Below are positions 11,442-21,459 of a stretch of 64,000 nt of DNA, piece after piece. Under the pieces are notes generated by a model. It saw only the letters and a list, made by a program, of their open reading frames with translations. It ran no database searches and had not been told where the DNA came from. The position numbers and the translations under genes are program-made. Each line of letters begins with the position of its first letter. Within the stretch, counting starts at the first letter, position 1. Origin of the DNA: Mesorhizobium amorphae. GTDB lineage: Bacteria; Pseudomonadota; Alphaproteobacteria; Rhizobiales; Rhizobiaceae. The stretch lies in NCBI RefSeq assembly GCF_014843845.1, contig NZ_JHQS01000015.1, positions 1-64,000 on the forward strand. Direction: 5' to 3'.

Positions 11442-12272
11442 CTATTCCGCGATCAGCGTTCGGGTCAACGGATGCTCCGGGTCTGCAAGACCGTCGATGA
11501 TGCTGAAATGGTGACGGTCCGGTTCAACCACCGAGCTGGTCGCAGCGCCGAGGCCGGTCCAGATGTTGGCCAGCAGAGCGCTCTGACGCAGGAACTCGGC
11601 GCGCTCGCCACCGCCGACCCAGCAGGTCAGGCGTGCATTATCCATCGGGCGCAGAAGGGCCGGGCTCTCGGTCAGCGCTTCGGCATCGTCGATTGCCAGC
11701 GTCTCGTTCATGGCGGTGCGCATGAGCGGACGCAAGTCGTGCACACCCGAGATCGACACGACATGGCGTATGCGCCCAGTCACTTCGGGCGACAGAGGCG
11801 TGGTTGCGCTCGCCATCCGGCTGGCGAGATGGCCGCCGGCCGAATGCCCGGACAGCATCAGCGGCCCGTCGACCAACGCCGCCGCCTTGCCGATCGCCGC
11901 AGCGACCTCCCGAACGATGCCGGCGATGCGTATCTCCGGACAAAGCGTGTAGGAGGGCATCGCCACCGCATAGCCATGGCCGGTCGGACCGGCGGCAAGA
12001 TGCGACCAGAAACTCTTGTCGAACGCCTTCCAGTACCCGCCATGCAAGAACACAACGAGCCCGTTGGGCGAGGTGCTCGGCAGGAAAAGATCGAGCCGGT
12101 TGCGCGGTCTGTCGCCGTAGACGATGTCGAGCCGCGCCCTGCCCTCGGCCGAAAGAGCGTCGCGAAAGGCCCGCGCGGGCTCGACCCAGGCGGCCGGCCA
12201 GCGATCGCCGCCAGCGATGTTGGCGCCGTTTGTATAGGCGTTGTCCCAGTCGGAAATACGATGTTCGAGCAC
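11442..12272 (-). CDS. Probable kynurenine formamidase (alpha/beta hydrolase)
   Basis: This 276-residue alpha/beta hydrolase has the oxyanion motif 'HGGYW' at 77-81 and the nucleophile elbow 'GHSAG' with Ser144. HGGYW is characteristic of the AFMID-type N-formylkynurenine formamidases. A late Asp/His pair ('EPDRHHFSIIDGL') would complete the triad. The start is a GTG preceded by GGAGGG. It lies 29 bases downstream of kynureninase on the same strand, which strongly suggests that it hydrolyses N-formylkynurenine to kynurenine. It is not the metal-dependent bacterial KynB fold. Function is inferred from motif plus context. Confidence 0.75.
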   Translation of the reverse strand: MLEHRISDWDNAYTNGANIAGGDRWPAAWVEPARAFRDALSAEGRARLDIVYGDRPRNRLDLFLPSTSPNGLVVFLHGGYWKAFDKSFWSHLAAGPTGHGYAVAMPSYTLCPEIRIAGIVREVAAAIGKAAALVDGPLMLSGHSAGGHLASRMASATTPLSPEVTGRIRHVVSISGVHDLRPLMRTAMNETLAIDDAEALTESPALLRPMDNARLTCWVGGGERAEFLRQSALLANIWTGLGAATSSVVEPDRHHFSIIDGLADPEHPLTRTLIAE

Positions 12273-12301
12273 CTATGCCCTCCCCCTGCTCTCCTTGCCG
12301 C

Positions 12302-13549
12302 TCAGGTGACGGCTGTCTTGACGGCGAAACGTGCGTCCTTCCAGGCGCCGCTGCGCAGGATGTCTGCCAGAACTTCGACAGCGTGCCACACATCGGCGTA
12401 GCCGACATAGAGCGGGGTGAAGCCAAAGCGTATGGTCGACGGCGCCCGGAAATCGCCGATCACGCCACGTTCGATAAGCGCCCGCATGATCTGATAGCCG
12501 TGCTCGTGCATGAATGAAATCTGGCTGCCGCGCCTGGCGCTGTCGCGGGTGCTTTCGAGCGTGAGACCATAGGCGCCGCATTTCGCCTCGACGAGTTCGA
12601 TGAACAGATCGGCCAGGGCGATGCTCTTCGTCCTCACGGCCGCCATGTCGACATCGTTCCAGATGTCAAGCGCGCCCTTCAGCGTGCGCATCGACAGGAC
12701 CGGCTGCGTGCCGCACAGAAACCGGCGGATGCCGGTGCCGGCCGCATAGGCTTGCTCGAAGGCGAAGGGCCGCGCATGGCTCCACCATCCGCTGAGCGGC
12801 TGCTGGACATTGGCATGATGGCGCTCCGCTGCGTAGATGAAGGCGGGAGAACCGGGGCCGCCGTTCAGATATTTGTAAGTGCAGCCGACCGCGAAATCGG
12901 CATTGGCCTTATCCAGGTCGACCGGCATGGCGCCGGCGGTATGGCAGAGATCCCAAACGATAAGCGCCCCGGCGTCATGGGCGATCCGCGTCAGCGCGGT
13001 CATGTCTCGCAGTTCGCCTGACTTGTAGTTGACGTGATTGACCAGCACGACGGCGACATTCTCGTCGATCAACTCCTCGATCGTCGGCGCGTCGACGCCA
13101 GCGAGGCGGAGAACGGTATTCTTTCGGGTCGAGGCCACGCCTTCAGCCATGTAGAGGTCGGTCGGGAAGCTGTCGCCCTCGGCGACGATGACGGGCCGAT
13201 CCGGCCGCATGGCCATTGCCGCGTGCAGAACCTTGTAGATGTTGATCGAGGTGGTGTCGCAGACCACCGTTTGGCCGGACGCTGCGCCGATCAGGCGTCC
13301 CAGCTGGTCGCCGAGTTCGAGCGGCATGTCGAACCAGCCGGCCGTGTTCCATGCCCGGATGAGGTCCTGCGCCCATTCTTCGGTCGCCGCCTTGCGCAGC
13401 GCGTCGAAGGCGGCATGCGAGGCAGCGCCCAGCGAATTGCCGTCGAGATAGATCACCCCTTCGGGCAGGACAAAGCGGTCGCGCAGGGAGCGCAGCGGAT
13501 CCGCCGCGTCCATCGCTTCGACGGCCGCAAGATCAGGAATTCCGGTCAT
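12302..13549 (-). CDS. kynU: Kynureninase
   Basis: KynU is a PLP enzyme that cleaves kynurenine to anthranilate and alanine in tryptophan catabolism. The 415-residue protein has 'YLDGNSLG' at the N terminus, the 'VNYKSGELRDM' strand, 'WDLCHTAGA' with the cofactor Asp, and the Schiff-base Lys226 in 'CTYKYLNGG'. The ATG at 13549 has GGAGGGG upstream; the longer open frame adds only non-homologous residues. It leads a two-gene operon with the formamidase. No tryptophan dioxygenase (kynA) is in the window. The pair sits between moeA and lexA. Confidence 0.93.
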   Translation of the reverse strand: MTGIPDLAAVEAMDAADPLRSLRDRFVLPEGVIYLDGNSLGAASHAAFDALRKAATEEWAQDLIRAWNTAGWFDMPLELGDQLGRLIGAASGQTVVCDTTSINIYKVLHAAMAMRPDRPVIVAEGDSFPTDLYMAEGVASTRKNTVLRLAGVDAPTIEELIDENVAVVLVNHVNYKSGELRDMTALTRIAHDAGALIVWDLCHTAGAMPVDLDKANADFAVGCTYKYLNGGPGSPAFIYAAERHHANVQQPLSGWWSHARPFAFEQAYAAGTGIRRFLCGTQPVLSMRTLKGALDIWNDVDMAAVRTKSIALADLFIELVEAKCGAYGLTLESTRDSARRGSQISFMHEHGYQIMRALIERGVIGDFRAPSTIRFGFTPLYVGYADVWHAVEVLADILRSGAWKDARFAVKTAVT

Positions 13550-13687
13550 GATATGTCTGCTCCCCTCCGCAGGACACCGGCACGCAATGACGACACAGGC
13601 CGATCGGTACTTTCTCTCATCACTCGCCATCGCACTGCAAGAACCTGCCTCGATGACTTGTCGGCCCAACGACACCCTCGATCTATG

Positions 13688-13707
13688 CTCAAAGTTGGCA
13701 TTTTGAG
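13688..13707. promoter_or_regulatory. Inverted repeat upstream of kynU
   Basis: The arms CTCAAA and TTTGAG are perfect and separated by eight bases, about 140-160 bases before the kynU start. The dimensions suit a dimeric regulator, but six-base arms can occur by chance. This is a candidate only. Confidence 0.3.
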
Positions 13708-13938
13708 TTCGTTTCGTTCACGGTGCATCGAGCGGGCTGGATGATCGAACACGGCCCGACCCGGGAATGTCTGCGCCAAATGATTGCCGGTACGGAAGCC
13801 TTCCAAGTCGGGCTGAGGCCATAAATGATAACAAAATCAATGCGATGAAGCCGGATTCTAAGGGAGTTGGATATTGCCTGTCGACCGTAACATCGTGTCG
13901 GGAACCTTAACCCATTCATTAAACTTTAAACGGTTGCG

Positions 13939-13953
13939 GAACACAAATGGAAC
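13939..13953. promoter_or_regulatory. SOS box (GAAC-N7-GAAC) of lexA
   Basis: This is an exact match to the alphaproteobacterial LexA operator (GTTC-N7-GTTC read on the other strand). It lies 50-64 bases before the lexA ATG, where it should overlap the lexA promoter and give autorepression. Confidence 0.85.
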
Positions 13954-13964
13954 AGATAGTGTTT

Positions 13965-13979
13965 GTTCTGGTTTTGTTT
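13965..13979. promoter_or_regulatory. Near-match second SOS box
   Basis: GTTC-N7-GTTT differs from the consensus at one base. It begins 26 bases downstream of the start of the perfect box. It may be a weak second LexA site giving graded autoregulation, or it may be chance in a T-rich stretch. Confidence 0.45.
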
Positions 13980-14002
13980 TTCTGATTCCGTTGGGGGCCG
14001 CG

Positions 14003-14743
14003 ATGCTGACACGCAAACAACATGAACTGCTGATGTTCATCCATGAGCGGCTGAAGGAAAGTGGTATTCCACCATCCTTCGACGAGATGAAGGAGGCGCT
14101 CGACCTTGCCTCGAAGTCGGGCATCCACCGGCTGATCACGGCGCTGGAGGAGCGCGGCTTCATTCGTCGGCTACCCAACCGGGCGCGCGCTCTCGAAGTG
14201 CTGCGCCTGCCCGATTCGATCGCTCCCGGCCTCAATGCGGCGAAAAAGTTCTCGCCGAGCGTCATTCAGGGCAGTCTTGGGCAGGGCGGCCTCGGACGGC
14301 AGATCAAGCCGATGGGATCGTCGCGCACGCCCCAGGCGGGCAATGACGACGATGCGGTCGCGGCAGTGTCCATCCCGGTGATGGGCCGTATCGCGGCCGG
14401 TGTGCCGATCGACGCCATCCAGCATCAGACGCACTCGATCTCGGTGCCGCCGGACATGATCATGGGCGGCGAGCATTACGCGCTGGAGGTCAAGGGCGAT
14501 TCGATGATCGAGGCCGGCATCTTCGACGGCGATACGGTCATCATCCGCAATGCCGATACGGCGAGCCCGGGCGAGATCGTCGTGGCGCTCGTCGACGAGG
14601 AGGAAGCGACGCTCAAGCGCTTCCGCCGCAAGGGCGCTTCGATCGCGCTGGAGGCCGCCAACCCGGCCTATGAAACCCGCATCTTCGGGCCCGACCGGGT
14701 CAAGGTGCAGGGCAAGTTGGTTGGCTTGATCCGGCGCTACTGA
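14003..14743 (+). CDS. lexA: SOS response repressor LexA
   Basis: LexA represses DNA-damage genes and self-cleaves when RecA filaments form. The 246-residue protein has an N-terminal winged helix (about 1-65, '[10 protein letters not shown]', 'SKSGIHRLI'). A linker longer than in E. coli follows, then the S24 protease domain. The cleavage bond is Ala132-Gly133, with catalytic Ser167 ('KGDSM') and Lys205 ('EATLKRF'). The ATG at 14003 gives the family N terminus; the open frame upstream runs through the operators and is not coding. Its TGA overlaps the convergent comEC stop by seven bases. Confidence 0.96.
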   Translation: MLTRKQHELLMFIHERLKESGIPPSFDEMKEALDLASKSGIHRLITALEERGFIRRLPNRARALEVLRLPDSIAPGLNAAKKFSPSVIQGSLGQGGLGRQIKPMGSSRTPQAGNDDDAVAAVSIPVMGRIAAGVPIDAIQHQTHSISVPPDMIMGGEHYALEVKGDSMIEAGIFDGDTVIIRNADTASPGEIVVALVDEEEATLKRFRRKGASIALEAANPAYETRIFGPDRVKVQGKLVGLIRRY

Positions 14744-17226
14744 GGCGGCGGTGATTGTTTTGATGGCGGTTTGCTGGCCTGCCTTTCGGGTGTCTTGTAA
14801 GGCGGCAAGCCCCTCGCTTCGCGCGAAAATCTGCGCTGCTCGTGCCAGGGCCGGTACGGCTTGTCGACAGCGAAGCGGATTGTCGCAGGCGTCGTTGCCG
14901 ATTGCGAGTCGAAGAAGACGGCCGCACTGCCGGCGCGGGCAAGCTGCTTCTTGGTGACGACGAGCACCAGCGGGTCGCGGCAAGGGTTGTAGGCGGTGGC
15001 GTCATCGATGACGATCAGGTCGGCGAAGGCGCAGGCTGGCCGCGCGGTCTTGCGGTCCTCGGCGAGCGCGACGATCGCGCCGGAGGGATGCCGGGCAAGG
15101 CATAGACCGCTGCTGCAGTAGAAGGGTGAGCCCGGCGGCAGGTCGGCCGGATCCATGTCGAACCGCGCGTCTCCCTTCTCGAATGTCTCCGGCTCGACAA
15201 TGGTTTCGGCCCTCAGCGCCCGTTTCCAATTGTCGGCGGTGAATTCGTTCGATCGCACCCGGTTTATGGCGAGTTCGCCGCCGCCGATCGGCATTGCCAC
15301 CAGATGCGCATCTTCGGAAATGAGCAAGTCGGGCGTGCGCACCTGCGGAACCGCCAACAAGCCGGCCAGCGCGAAAGGCACGGCCGCCAGCCTGAGCCAG
15401 GTGGTGGCCATGGTGGCGATGACAAGCGCGACCGTCACCAGCAACACCGACCTGATGGAAATCAGCCCGACGGCATCGACTGGCGAGCGCTCGGAGATCC
15501 AGGCGGATATGGCGATCATCACTGTCAGGCCCTTGCCCATGACATACAGGAATGGCCCATCGGCGCCGAACGGCATGGCCAGCGCGCTGAGCACGGCGAA
15601 GGGCATGACCACCAGCGACACGATTGGCATGACTGCCAGATTGGCGAGCAGGCTGAGCGGCGACACGCGCTGAAAATGCCAGATGGCGAAGAGAGCTGTC
15701 GCACCGCCAGCGATGATGGAGGTCATGGCGAGACCGCCCATGCCGAGCAGGAATTTTCGCGTGACGAAGGCGAGCGGCGATCGCCTTGGCGGCGGCGATG
15801 TCGCCCTGCCGGCGCGATAGTCCGACCAGCCGGCATAAGCGCCGACAAGGGCCGCGGTTGCCGCAAACGACATCTGGAAGCTCGGGCCGACCACTTCGTG
15901 CGGCGACACCAGGATGACGGCGATGGCCGAGATCGCCAGGTTACGCATGGTCAGCGCCGCGCGGTCGAACAGCACGGCGACCAGCATCACCGCCAGCATG
16001 ATGAAGCTGCGCTCGGCGGCGACGACGATGCCGGAAAAGACGAGGTAGGCGGCGATGGAAAAGAGCGCTGCGGCCGCCGCATATTTCTTCACCGGCCGGC
16101 GCGAAGCGAAATCGGGAAAGAGGGCGAAGGCGCCACGCAGCAGCCCCATTATGGTGCCGGCGACAAGCGCCATGTGCAGGCCGGAAATCGAGATGATGTG
16201 GTAGATGCCGGTGCGCCGCATCGCTTCGTTGATCTCATCCGGGATGCCGGCGCGTACGCCGACCATCAGTGCCGCGGCAATCTCACCTTCGGGGCCGCCA
16301 ATCTGACTGCGAATGTGGTCTGCGATGTTCTCCCGGGCGTTCTCGATCGCGGACGCCAGGCGCGTCCTGGATGGCGCGTGTTCGCCGGCGCCAGTTTTGG
16401 AGGCAACAGTCTTCGGATTGCCGAGGAAAAAGCCGCTTGCGCCGATGCCGGAAAAATAGCTGTCGAAGGAAAAGTCGTAGCTATCCGGCCGCACCGGTCC
16501 GGTCGGCGGGAGCAGCCGGGCATAGCCGGTGATCAGGGAACCGGCCGTCATGTCCGGAGGAACTCTCCGCGCCGAAAGCCTGACCCGCTCCGGCGCGTAG
16601 CGCAGCTTTGGGTGGGCGGTCGAGATGACGTCGATGGTCAGCCTGACGCGGCCGTTTTCCATCTCCTCCAGACTGGCGAGCCTCCCGGTCAGCCGCGTCT
16701 GGATCTCGGAGCCGAGCATCTGGGTTCCGGCGCGCAATGTCTCGACCTTGGCGGCGAGCACACCAAGCGCGCAAAGCAGCGCTGCCATGAAGCACAAATG
16801 CGTCTTTAGCCATGACCGCGAGGCCACCGCGCAGGCCGCCGTCAAGGCGACCACGGCGACGGGTCTGTAGAAATCGGATTCCGTCGCCAGCGAGAAATAG
16901 AAGATCACCCCGCATGCCAGAAACACCGGCACCAGCAGGAAGCCCATGCCGCGGTCAAGCTCTGTGCCGGCAGCCGCAGCGATGCTTCGGCGGACTGCGG
17001 GACCAGAAAGGCGGCGGAGTGATGCGTGGATCCGCCTGACCGGTGCTTTCGTGGGGATAGGCGCCGGTACGCGATTGCCGGGCTGCAAAAGCTCAATGCC
17101 GGATTGCGGCGCTGGCGACAGAACTAGCGTCGGCTCGGCGTACGGAACATCGGCAAACAGACCCCGCTCGCTGACGCTGCTCGTCGCGCCCTCGCCCTCC
17201 TCCGCACCCCGGCCTCGTCCAGCCAT
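14737..17226 (-). CDS. comEC: ComEC/Rec2-family DNA uptake membrane protein
   Basis: ComEC forms the inner-membrane channel for single-stranded DNA during natural transformation. The 829-residue protein has N-terminal membrane helices, a DUF4131/OB-like soluble region, and the multi-spanning Competence domain. The latter contains '[12 protein letters not shown]', '[13 protein letters not shown]' and '[13 protein letters not shown]'. The C-terminal part lacks the HxHxDH metallo-beta-lactamase signature found in the nuclease-like domain of many ComEC proteins, ending instead in a Pro/Lys/Gln-rich tail. It is divergent from gltX and convergent with lexA. No other competence gene is nearby, so a role in transformation is inferred from family only. 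Confidence 0.87.
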   Translation of the reverse strand: MAGRGRGAEEGEGATSSVSERGLFADVPYAEPTLVLSPAPQSGIELLQPGNRVPAPIPTKAPVRRIHASLRRLSGPAVRRSIAAAAGTELDRGMGFLLVPVFLACGVIFYFSLATESDFYRPVAVVALTAACAVASRSWLKTHLCFMAALLCALGVLAAKVETLRAGTQMLGSEIQTRLTGRLASLEEMENGRVRLTIDVISTAHPKLRYAPERVRLSARRVPPDMTAGSLITGYARLLPPTGPVRPDSYDFSFDSYFSGIGASGFFLGNPKTVASKTGAGEHAPSRTRLASAIENARENIADHIRSQIGGPEGEIAAALMVGVRAGIPDEINEAMRRTGIYHIISISGLHMALVAGTIMGLLRGAFALFPDFASRRPVKKYAAAAALFSIAAYLVFSGIVVAAERSFIMLAVMLVAVLFDRAALTMRNLAISAIAVILVSPHEVVGPSFQMSFAATAALVGAYAGWSDYRAGRATSPPPRRSPLAFVTRKFLLGMGGLAMTSIIAGGATALFAIWHFQRVSPLSLLANLAVMPIVSLVVMPFAVLSALAMPFGADGPFLYVMGKGLTVMIAISAWISERSPVDAVGLISIRSVLLVTVALVIATMATTWLRLAAVPFALAGLLAVPQVRTPDLLISEDAHLVAMPIGGGELAINRVRSNEFTADNWKRALRAETIVEPETFEKGDARFDMDPADLPPGSPFYCSSGLCLARHPSGAIVALAEDRKTARPACAFADLIVIDDATAYNPCRDPLVLVVTKKQLARAGSAAVFFDSQSATTPATIRFAVDKPYRPWHEQRRFSREARGLPPYKTPERQASKPPSKQSPPPQ

Positions 17227-17327
17227 CGGGTCTGCCCCTTGCGCCCCAGACCTCCTATGCTACATGAACGCGCAACGCGCGAAAGTCCGCGCAACCATAT
17301 CCGCTTTCTGCGCTTTCCGAGAGTTCC

Positions 17328-18752
17328 ATGTCCGACAAGGTCGTCACCCGCTTTGCCCCCTCGCCGACAGGCTATTTGCACATTGGCGGCGCGCGTACGG
17401 CGCTGTTCAACTGGCTCTATGCAAAGCACACCGCCGGCACGATGCTGCTGCGCATCGAGGATACGGACCGCGAACGCTCCACCGACGCCGCCACAGCCGC
17501 CATCCTCGACGGGCTGTCCTGGCTTGGCCTGAGCTGGGACGGCGAGCCGGTGTCGCAGTTCGAGCGCGCGCCGCGCCACCGCGAGGTGGCTGAGGAGCTG
17601 GTGCGGATGGGCAAGGCCTATTACTGCTACGCCACGCCGGCCGAGCTGGAGGCGATGCGCGAAGCCGCACGTGCCAAGGGCCTGCCGCCCCGCTATGACG
17701 GGCGCTGGCGCGACCGCGACCCGTCGGAGGCGCCTGCAGGCGTCAAGGGCGCGATCCGCATCAAGGCGCCGACCGAGGGCGAGACGGTGGTGCGCGACCG
17801 CGTGCAGGGTGAGGTGCGCTTCCCCAACAAGGATCTCGACGATTTCATCATCCTGCGCTCGGACGGCAACCCGACCTACATGCATGCCGTCGTCGTCGAC
17901 GATCACGACATGGGCGTCACCCACATCATCCGTGGCGACGACCATCTGACCAACGCCGCCCGCCAGACGGTGATCTACAACGCCATGGGCTGGGAGGTGC
18001 CGTCGATGTCGCACATTCCGCTGATCCATGGCGCCGACGGCGCCAAGCTGTCGAAGCGGCATGGCGCGCTCGGCGTCGAGGCCTATCGCGCCATGGGCTA
18101 TCTGCCTGAAGCACTGCTCAACTATCTGGCGCGGCTCGGCTGGAGCCATGGCGACGACGAGGTGATGTCGATCAAGGACATGATCGCCTGGTTCGACATC
18201 GGCGACGTCAACAAGGGCGCTGCCCGCTTCGACTTCGCCAAGCTCGAAGCGCTGAACGGCGTGCATATGAGGCGCATGGGCGATGCGGAACTGCTCGACA
18301 TCTTCGTCGCCACGCTGCCCTATCTCGAAGGCGGCCCGGCAATCGCGGCGCGCCTCGATGACAACAAGAAGGCGCAGCTGCTCGCCGCCCTGCCCGGCCT
18401 GAAGGAGCGGGCGAAGACTTTGGTCGAGCTCGTCGATGGGGCAGGTTTCCTGTTCGCCGAGCGGCCGCTGCCGGTCGACGACAAGGCGGCTTCATTGCTC
18501 GGCGGCGACGCACGCGCGATCCTGGCTGGTGCTCACACTGTTTTGAAGGCGGTTTCCGGTGAGTGGACTGCCGCTGCGGCGGAGGCGGCGATCCGCGAAT
18601 TCGCGCTGGCCGATGGCCACAAGCTCGGTGCCGTGGCCCAACCGCTGAGGGCCGCGCTTACCGGCAAGAGCACCTCGCCGGGCGTGTTCGACGTGCTTGC
18701 CGTGCTCGGCCGGGACGAAAGCCTGGCGCGCATCGCGGATCAAATCGATTAG
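17328..18752 (+). CDS. gltX: Glutamate--tRNA ligase
   Basis: GltX charges tRNA-Glu, and in organisms with GatCAB (encoded at 54.8-57.1 kb) a GltX may also mischarge tRNA-Gln. The 474-residue class I synthetase has the HIGH-type motif '[12 protein letters not shown]' (from residue 17), '[11 protein letters not shown]' and the KMSKS-type motif 'KLSKRHG'. An anticodon-binding helical domain fills the C-terminal third. Alphaproteobacteria often have two GltX paralogues; this copy's exact tRNA preference cannot be read from the sequence by eye. It is divergent from comEC across 101 bases. Confidence 0.95.
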   Translation: MSDKVVTRFAPSPTGYLHIGGARTALFNWLYAKHTAGTMLLRIEDTDRERSTDAATAAILDGLSWLGLSWDGEPVSQFERAPRHREVAEELVRMGKAYYCYATPAELEAMREAARAKGLPPRYDGRWRDRDPSEAPAGVKGAIRIKAPTEGETVVRDRVQGEVRFPNKDLDDFIILRSDGNPTYMHAVVVDDHDMGVTHIIRGDDHLTNAARQTVIYNAMGWEVPSMSHIPLIHGADGAKLSKRHGALGVEAYRAMGYLPEALLNYLARLGWSHGDDEVMSIKDMIAWFDIGDVNKGAARFDFAKLEALNGVHMRRMGDAELLDIFVATLPYLEGGPAIAARLDDNKKAQLLAALPGLKERAKTLVELVDGAGFLFAERPLPVDDKAASLLGGDARAILAGAHTVLKAVSGEWTAAAAEAAIREFALADGHKLGAVAQPLRAALTGKSTSPGVFDVLAVLGRDESLARIADQID

Positions 18753-18768
18753 GAAATCTGGCCCAAGA

Positions 18769-18834
18769 AGATTGGCATTGAAAGGTGCGTTTCGCAGTGC
18801 AACATTAGGCCTTGGCCCAATCTGGCACGCACCT
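18769..18834 (+). promoter_or_regulatory. Possible structured region upstream of gltA
   Basis: Two complementary pairs occur in crossed order: AGATTGG (18769-18775) with CCAATCT (18817-18823), and AGGTGCGT (18783-18790) with ACGCACCT (18827-18834). They could form a pseudoknot or alternative hairpins, in either the gltX 3' region or the gltA leader. The promoter position relative to them is unknown. Confidence 0.35.
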
Positions 18835-18918
18835 CCTAAAATGCGGTGGCGAGTACGCGCATTCCGGTGATTTGCAGGATTTGCCCTTGCCGGCATGAGG
18901 AACGAAAAGGAGTTTGCA

Positions 18919-20247
18919 ATGACCGAAGCTGCGACAAAACTGGAATTTGGCGGCAAACCGCACGAGTCGACCGCAAAGCTCGAGCTCGCCGGCAAGACGC
19001 ATGAATTCAAGGTGCGAAGCGGTTCAGTCGGGCCGGATGTCATCGATATCGGTTCGCTCTACAACACGACCGGGGCTTTCACCTACGATCCCGGTTTCAC
19101 CTCGACGGCAAGCTGCGAGTCGGGGATCACGTTCATCGACGGCGACGCCGGCATCCTCCTGCATCGCGGCTATCCGATCGACCAGCTGGCCGAGCACGGC
19201 GACTTCCTCGAAGTCTGCTATCTCCTGCTCTACGGCGAGCTGCCGACCAAGGCGCAGAAGGACGATTTCGACTACCGGGTGACGCGCCACACGATGGTGC
19301 ACGAGCAGATGTCGCGCTTCTTCACAGGCTTCCGCCGCGACGCGCACCCGATGGCGGTGATGTGCGGCGTGGTCGGTGCGCTGTCGGCCTTCTACCACGA
19401 CTCCACCGATATCTCGGACCCGTACCAGCGCATGGTCGCCTCGATGCGGCTGATCGCCAAGATGCCGACCATCGCGGCGATGGCCTACAAATACCATATC
19501 GGCCAGCCGTTCATTTACCCCAAGAACGAGCTGAACTTCGCCGCCAACTTCCTGCATATGTGCTTTGCGGTGCCGTGCGAGGAATACAAGATCAATCCGG
19601 TGCTGGCGCGCGCCATGGAGCGCATCTTCATCCTGCATGCCGACCATGAGCAGAACGCCTCGACCTCGACCGTGCGTCTCGCCGGCTCGTCTGGCGCCAA
19701 CCCGTTTGCCTGCATCGCCGCCGGCATCGCCTGCCTGTGGGGCCCGGCGCATGGCGGCGCCAACGAGGCGGCACTCAACATGCTGGGCGAGATCGGCCAT
19801 GTCGACCACATCCCGGAATTCATCGCCCGCGCCAAGGACAAGAACGATCCCTTCCGGCTGATGGGTTTCGGCCACCGCGTCTACAAGAACTACGATCCGC
19901 GCGCCAAGATCATGCAGAAGACCGCGCATGAGGTGCTGGGCGAGCTCGGTATCAAGGACGATCCGCTGCTCGACATCGCCATGGAACTGGAAAAGATCGC
20001 CCTGACGGACGCCTATTTCATCGAGAAGAAGCTTTACCCGAATGTCGACTTCTATTCCGGCATCACGCTGAAGGCACTGGGCTTCCCCACCACCATGTTC
20101 ACCGTGCTGTTCGCGGTCGCCCGCACCGTCGGCTGGATCGCGCAGTGGAAAGAGATGATCGAGGATCCGCACCAGAAGATCGGCCGCCCGCGCCAGCTCT
20201 ACACCGGTGCGCCGGAGCGCGACTACGTGCCGATCGCCAAGCGCTGA
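18919..20247 (+). CDS. gltA: Citrate synthase (type I/II hexameric class)
   Basis: GltA condenses oxaloacetate and acetyl-CoA, the entry step of the TCA cycle. The 442-residue protein shows '[28 protein letters not shown]', listed here as its start '[10 protein letters not shown]', then '[13 protein letters not shown]' with an active-site His. '[13 protein letters not shown]' and '[15 protein letters not shown]' follow, with the second His and the acidic residue beyond. The ATG at 18919 has AAGGAG seven bases upstream, so it is preferred over the ATG at 18895. A bidirectional terminator follows the stop. Confidence 0.97.
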   Translation: MTEAATKLEFGGKPHESTAKLELAGKTHEFKVRSGSVGPDVIDIGSLYNTTGAFTYDPGFTSTASCESGITFIDGDAGILLHRGYPIDQLAEHGDFLEVCYLLLYGELPTKAQKDDFDYRVTRHTMVHEQMSRFFTGFRRDAHPMAVMCGVVGALSAFYHDSTDISDPYQRMVASMRLIAKMPTIAAMAYKYHIGQPFIYPKNELNFAANFLHMCFAVPCEEYKINPVLARAMERIFILHADHEQNASTSTVRLAGSSGANPFACIAAGIACLWGPAHGGANEAALNMLGEIGHVDHIPEFIARAKDKNDPFRLMGFGHRVYKNYDPRAKIMQKTAHEVLGELGIKDDPLLDIAMELEKIALTDAYFIEKKLYPNVDFYSGITLKALGFPTTMFTVLFAVARTVGWIAQWKEMIEDPHQKIGRPRQLYTGAPERDYVPIAKR

Positions 20248-20268
20248 TCGGGGCCGAACCAAAACGCG

Positions 20269-20294
20269 AAAAAGCGCCCGCAAGGGCGCTTTTT
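20269..20294. terminator. Bidirectional terminator between gltA and lpxB
   Basis: An 11-bp perfect stem (AAAAAGCGCCC / GGGCGCTTTTT) is closed by a GCAA tetraloop of the stable GNRA class. The A and T tracts on either side make it work in both directions. Its right end includes two bases of the lpxB stop codon, so it serves both convergent genes. Confidence 0.88.
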
Positions 20295-21459
20295 ATTTGA
20301 TGTGCCGGAGGACGACTTCCGCCGCGATATCGCCGGAGGGCCGGTTCGTGGCCATACGCCTCGCGATCTCGGCGAAACCGTCTTTCTGCCAGGCGCGCAT
20401 GCCGGTGTCGGCGAACAATGCTTGCAGTTGCCGGGCGAGGTTTTCCGGCAAGACATACTGGTCGTAGAACTCCGGCACGAGCGCGCGGTCGGAAATCAGA
20501 TTGGGCAGCAGCGCCGACCAGACGGAAATCAGGTGCGGCATGACGAGCCGCGCCACGGGATCGAGCTTGTAGCAGGACACCATCGGGACACCTGACAGCG
20601 CAAGTTCGAGCGACACCGTTCCGGAGGCGATCAGCGCCGCGTCGGCCTTGCCAAAGGCCTGCCATTTGCGCTCGGGCTCGAGGATGATTTCCGGCTTTTC
20701 GTCCCAGCTCGCAACCGACGTCCTGACCAGGTCGGCGACATGCGGCACTGTGGGCAACAGAAGGCGCAGGCGATGGCCGCGCTGGTGCAGCACCGACACC
20801 GTCTTGCCGAACGCGTCGATCAGGCGCCGTACTTCGCCACGGCGGGAGCCGGGCAGCACGAGCAGTGTCTTCACGCGATCTTCCGAGAGATCGCGCGCCT
20901 GGCCTTGCGCCCTGGCTGCGGCAAGCACGCCCGGATCCTGCGTCAGGCGGTGCCCGACATAGGTGCCGGGCGGACCGCCGAGACGGGCCAGCGCCTTCAC
21001 CTCGAACGGCAGGATGCACAGGATGTGGTCGACATAGGGCTTCATCGCCACCGCCCTGCCCGGTCGCCACGCCCAGACGCTCGGACAGACATAGTGGACG
21101 ATCGGGATCGACGGATCGACGGTACGCACCTTCCTGGCCACGCGCAGCGAGAAATCGGGGCTGTCGATGGTGATGAGGCAGTCTGGTTTCTCGGCGGCGA
21201 TCGCGCCTGCCGTCTGGCCGATGCGCCTGATCAGGCGCGGCAGGTCGCGCAGGATGGCACTGAACCCCATCAGCGCGATCTCGCTGCCGTCGAAGAGGGA
21301 TTTCAGCCCGAGCGCCTGCATATGGCGGCCGCCTATGCCGACAAGCCTGATTTCGCGGCCGGTCGTCCGCTTGAGTGCCGTAACGATGTCGGTGCCAAGC
21401 AGATCGCCGGATTCCTCGCCGGCGACGATGGCGATCTTGAGCGGCTTCTCAGTGACCAT
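20293..21459 (-). CDS. lpxB: Lipid A disaccharide synthase
   Basis: LpxB joins UDP-2,3-diacylglucosamine and lipid X to form the lipid A disaccharide at the inner membrane. The 388-residue GT19 protein begins 'LKIAIVAGEESGDLLG' and includes 'IDSPDFSLRVARK', 'HYVCPSVWAWRPGR', 'LVLPGSRRGEV' and 'IASGTVSLELAL'. The ATG at 21459 lies inside the lpxI gene end (11-base overlap), which suggests coupled translation. The open frame upstream to 21588 has no family similarity. This is the last gene of the supercluster, ending in the shared terminator. Confidence 0.95.
   Translation of the reverse strand: MVTEKPLKIAIVAGEESGDLLGTDIVTALKRTTGREIRLVGIGGRHMQALGLKSLFDGSEIALMGFSAILRDLPRLIRRIGQTAGAIAAEKPDCLITIDSPDFSLRVARKVRTVDPSIPIVHYVCPSVWAWRPGRAVAMKPYVDHILCILPFEVKALARLGGPPGTYVGHRLTQDPGVLAAARAQGQARDLSEDRVKTLLVLPGSRRGEVRRLIDAFGKTVSVLHQRGHRLRLLLPTVPHVADLVRTSVASWDEKPEIILEPERKWQAFGKADAALIASGTVSLELALSGVPMVSCYKLDPVARLVMPHLISVWSALLPNLISDRALVPEFYDQYVLPENLARQLQALFADTGMRAWQKDGFAEIARRMATNRPSGDIAAEVVLRHIK

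Larger units (their letters stand above)
13550..14002. other. Divergent kynU / lexA regulatory region
   Basis: This 453-base gap holds no convincing gene. It must contain the kynU promoter (minus) and the lexA promoter (plus). The lexA-proximal part from about 13890 is clearly AT-rich and carries the SOS boxes listed separately. Nearer kynU there is an inverted repeat at 13688-13707. No Lrp/AsnC-type kynurenine regulator is encoded here. Confidence 0.6.

Noticed and set aside
19024..20283. A 419-codon frame on the minus strand across gltA
   Set aside because: It lies antisense to citrate synthase, whose motifs are complete, and shows no domain.
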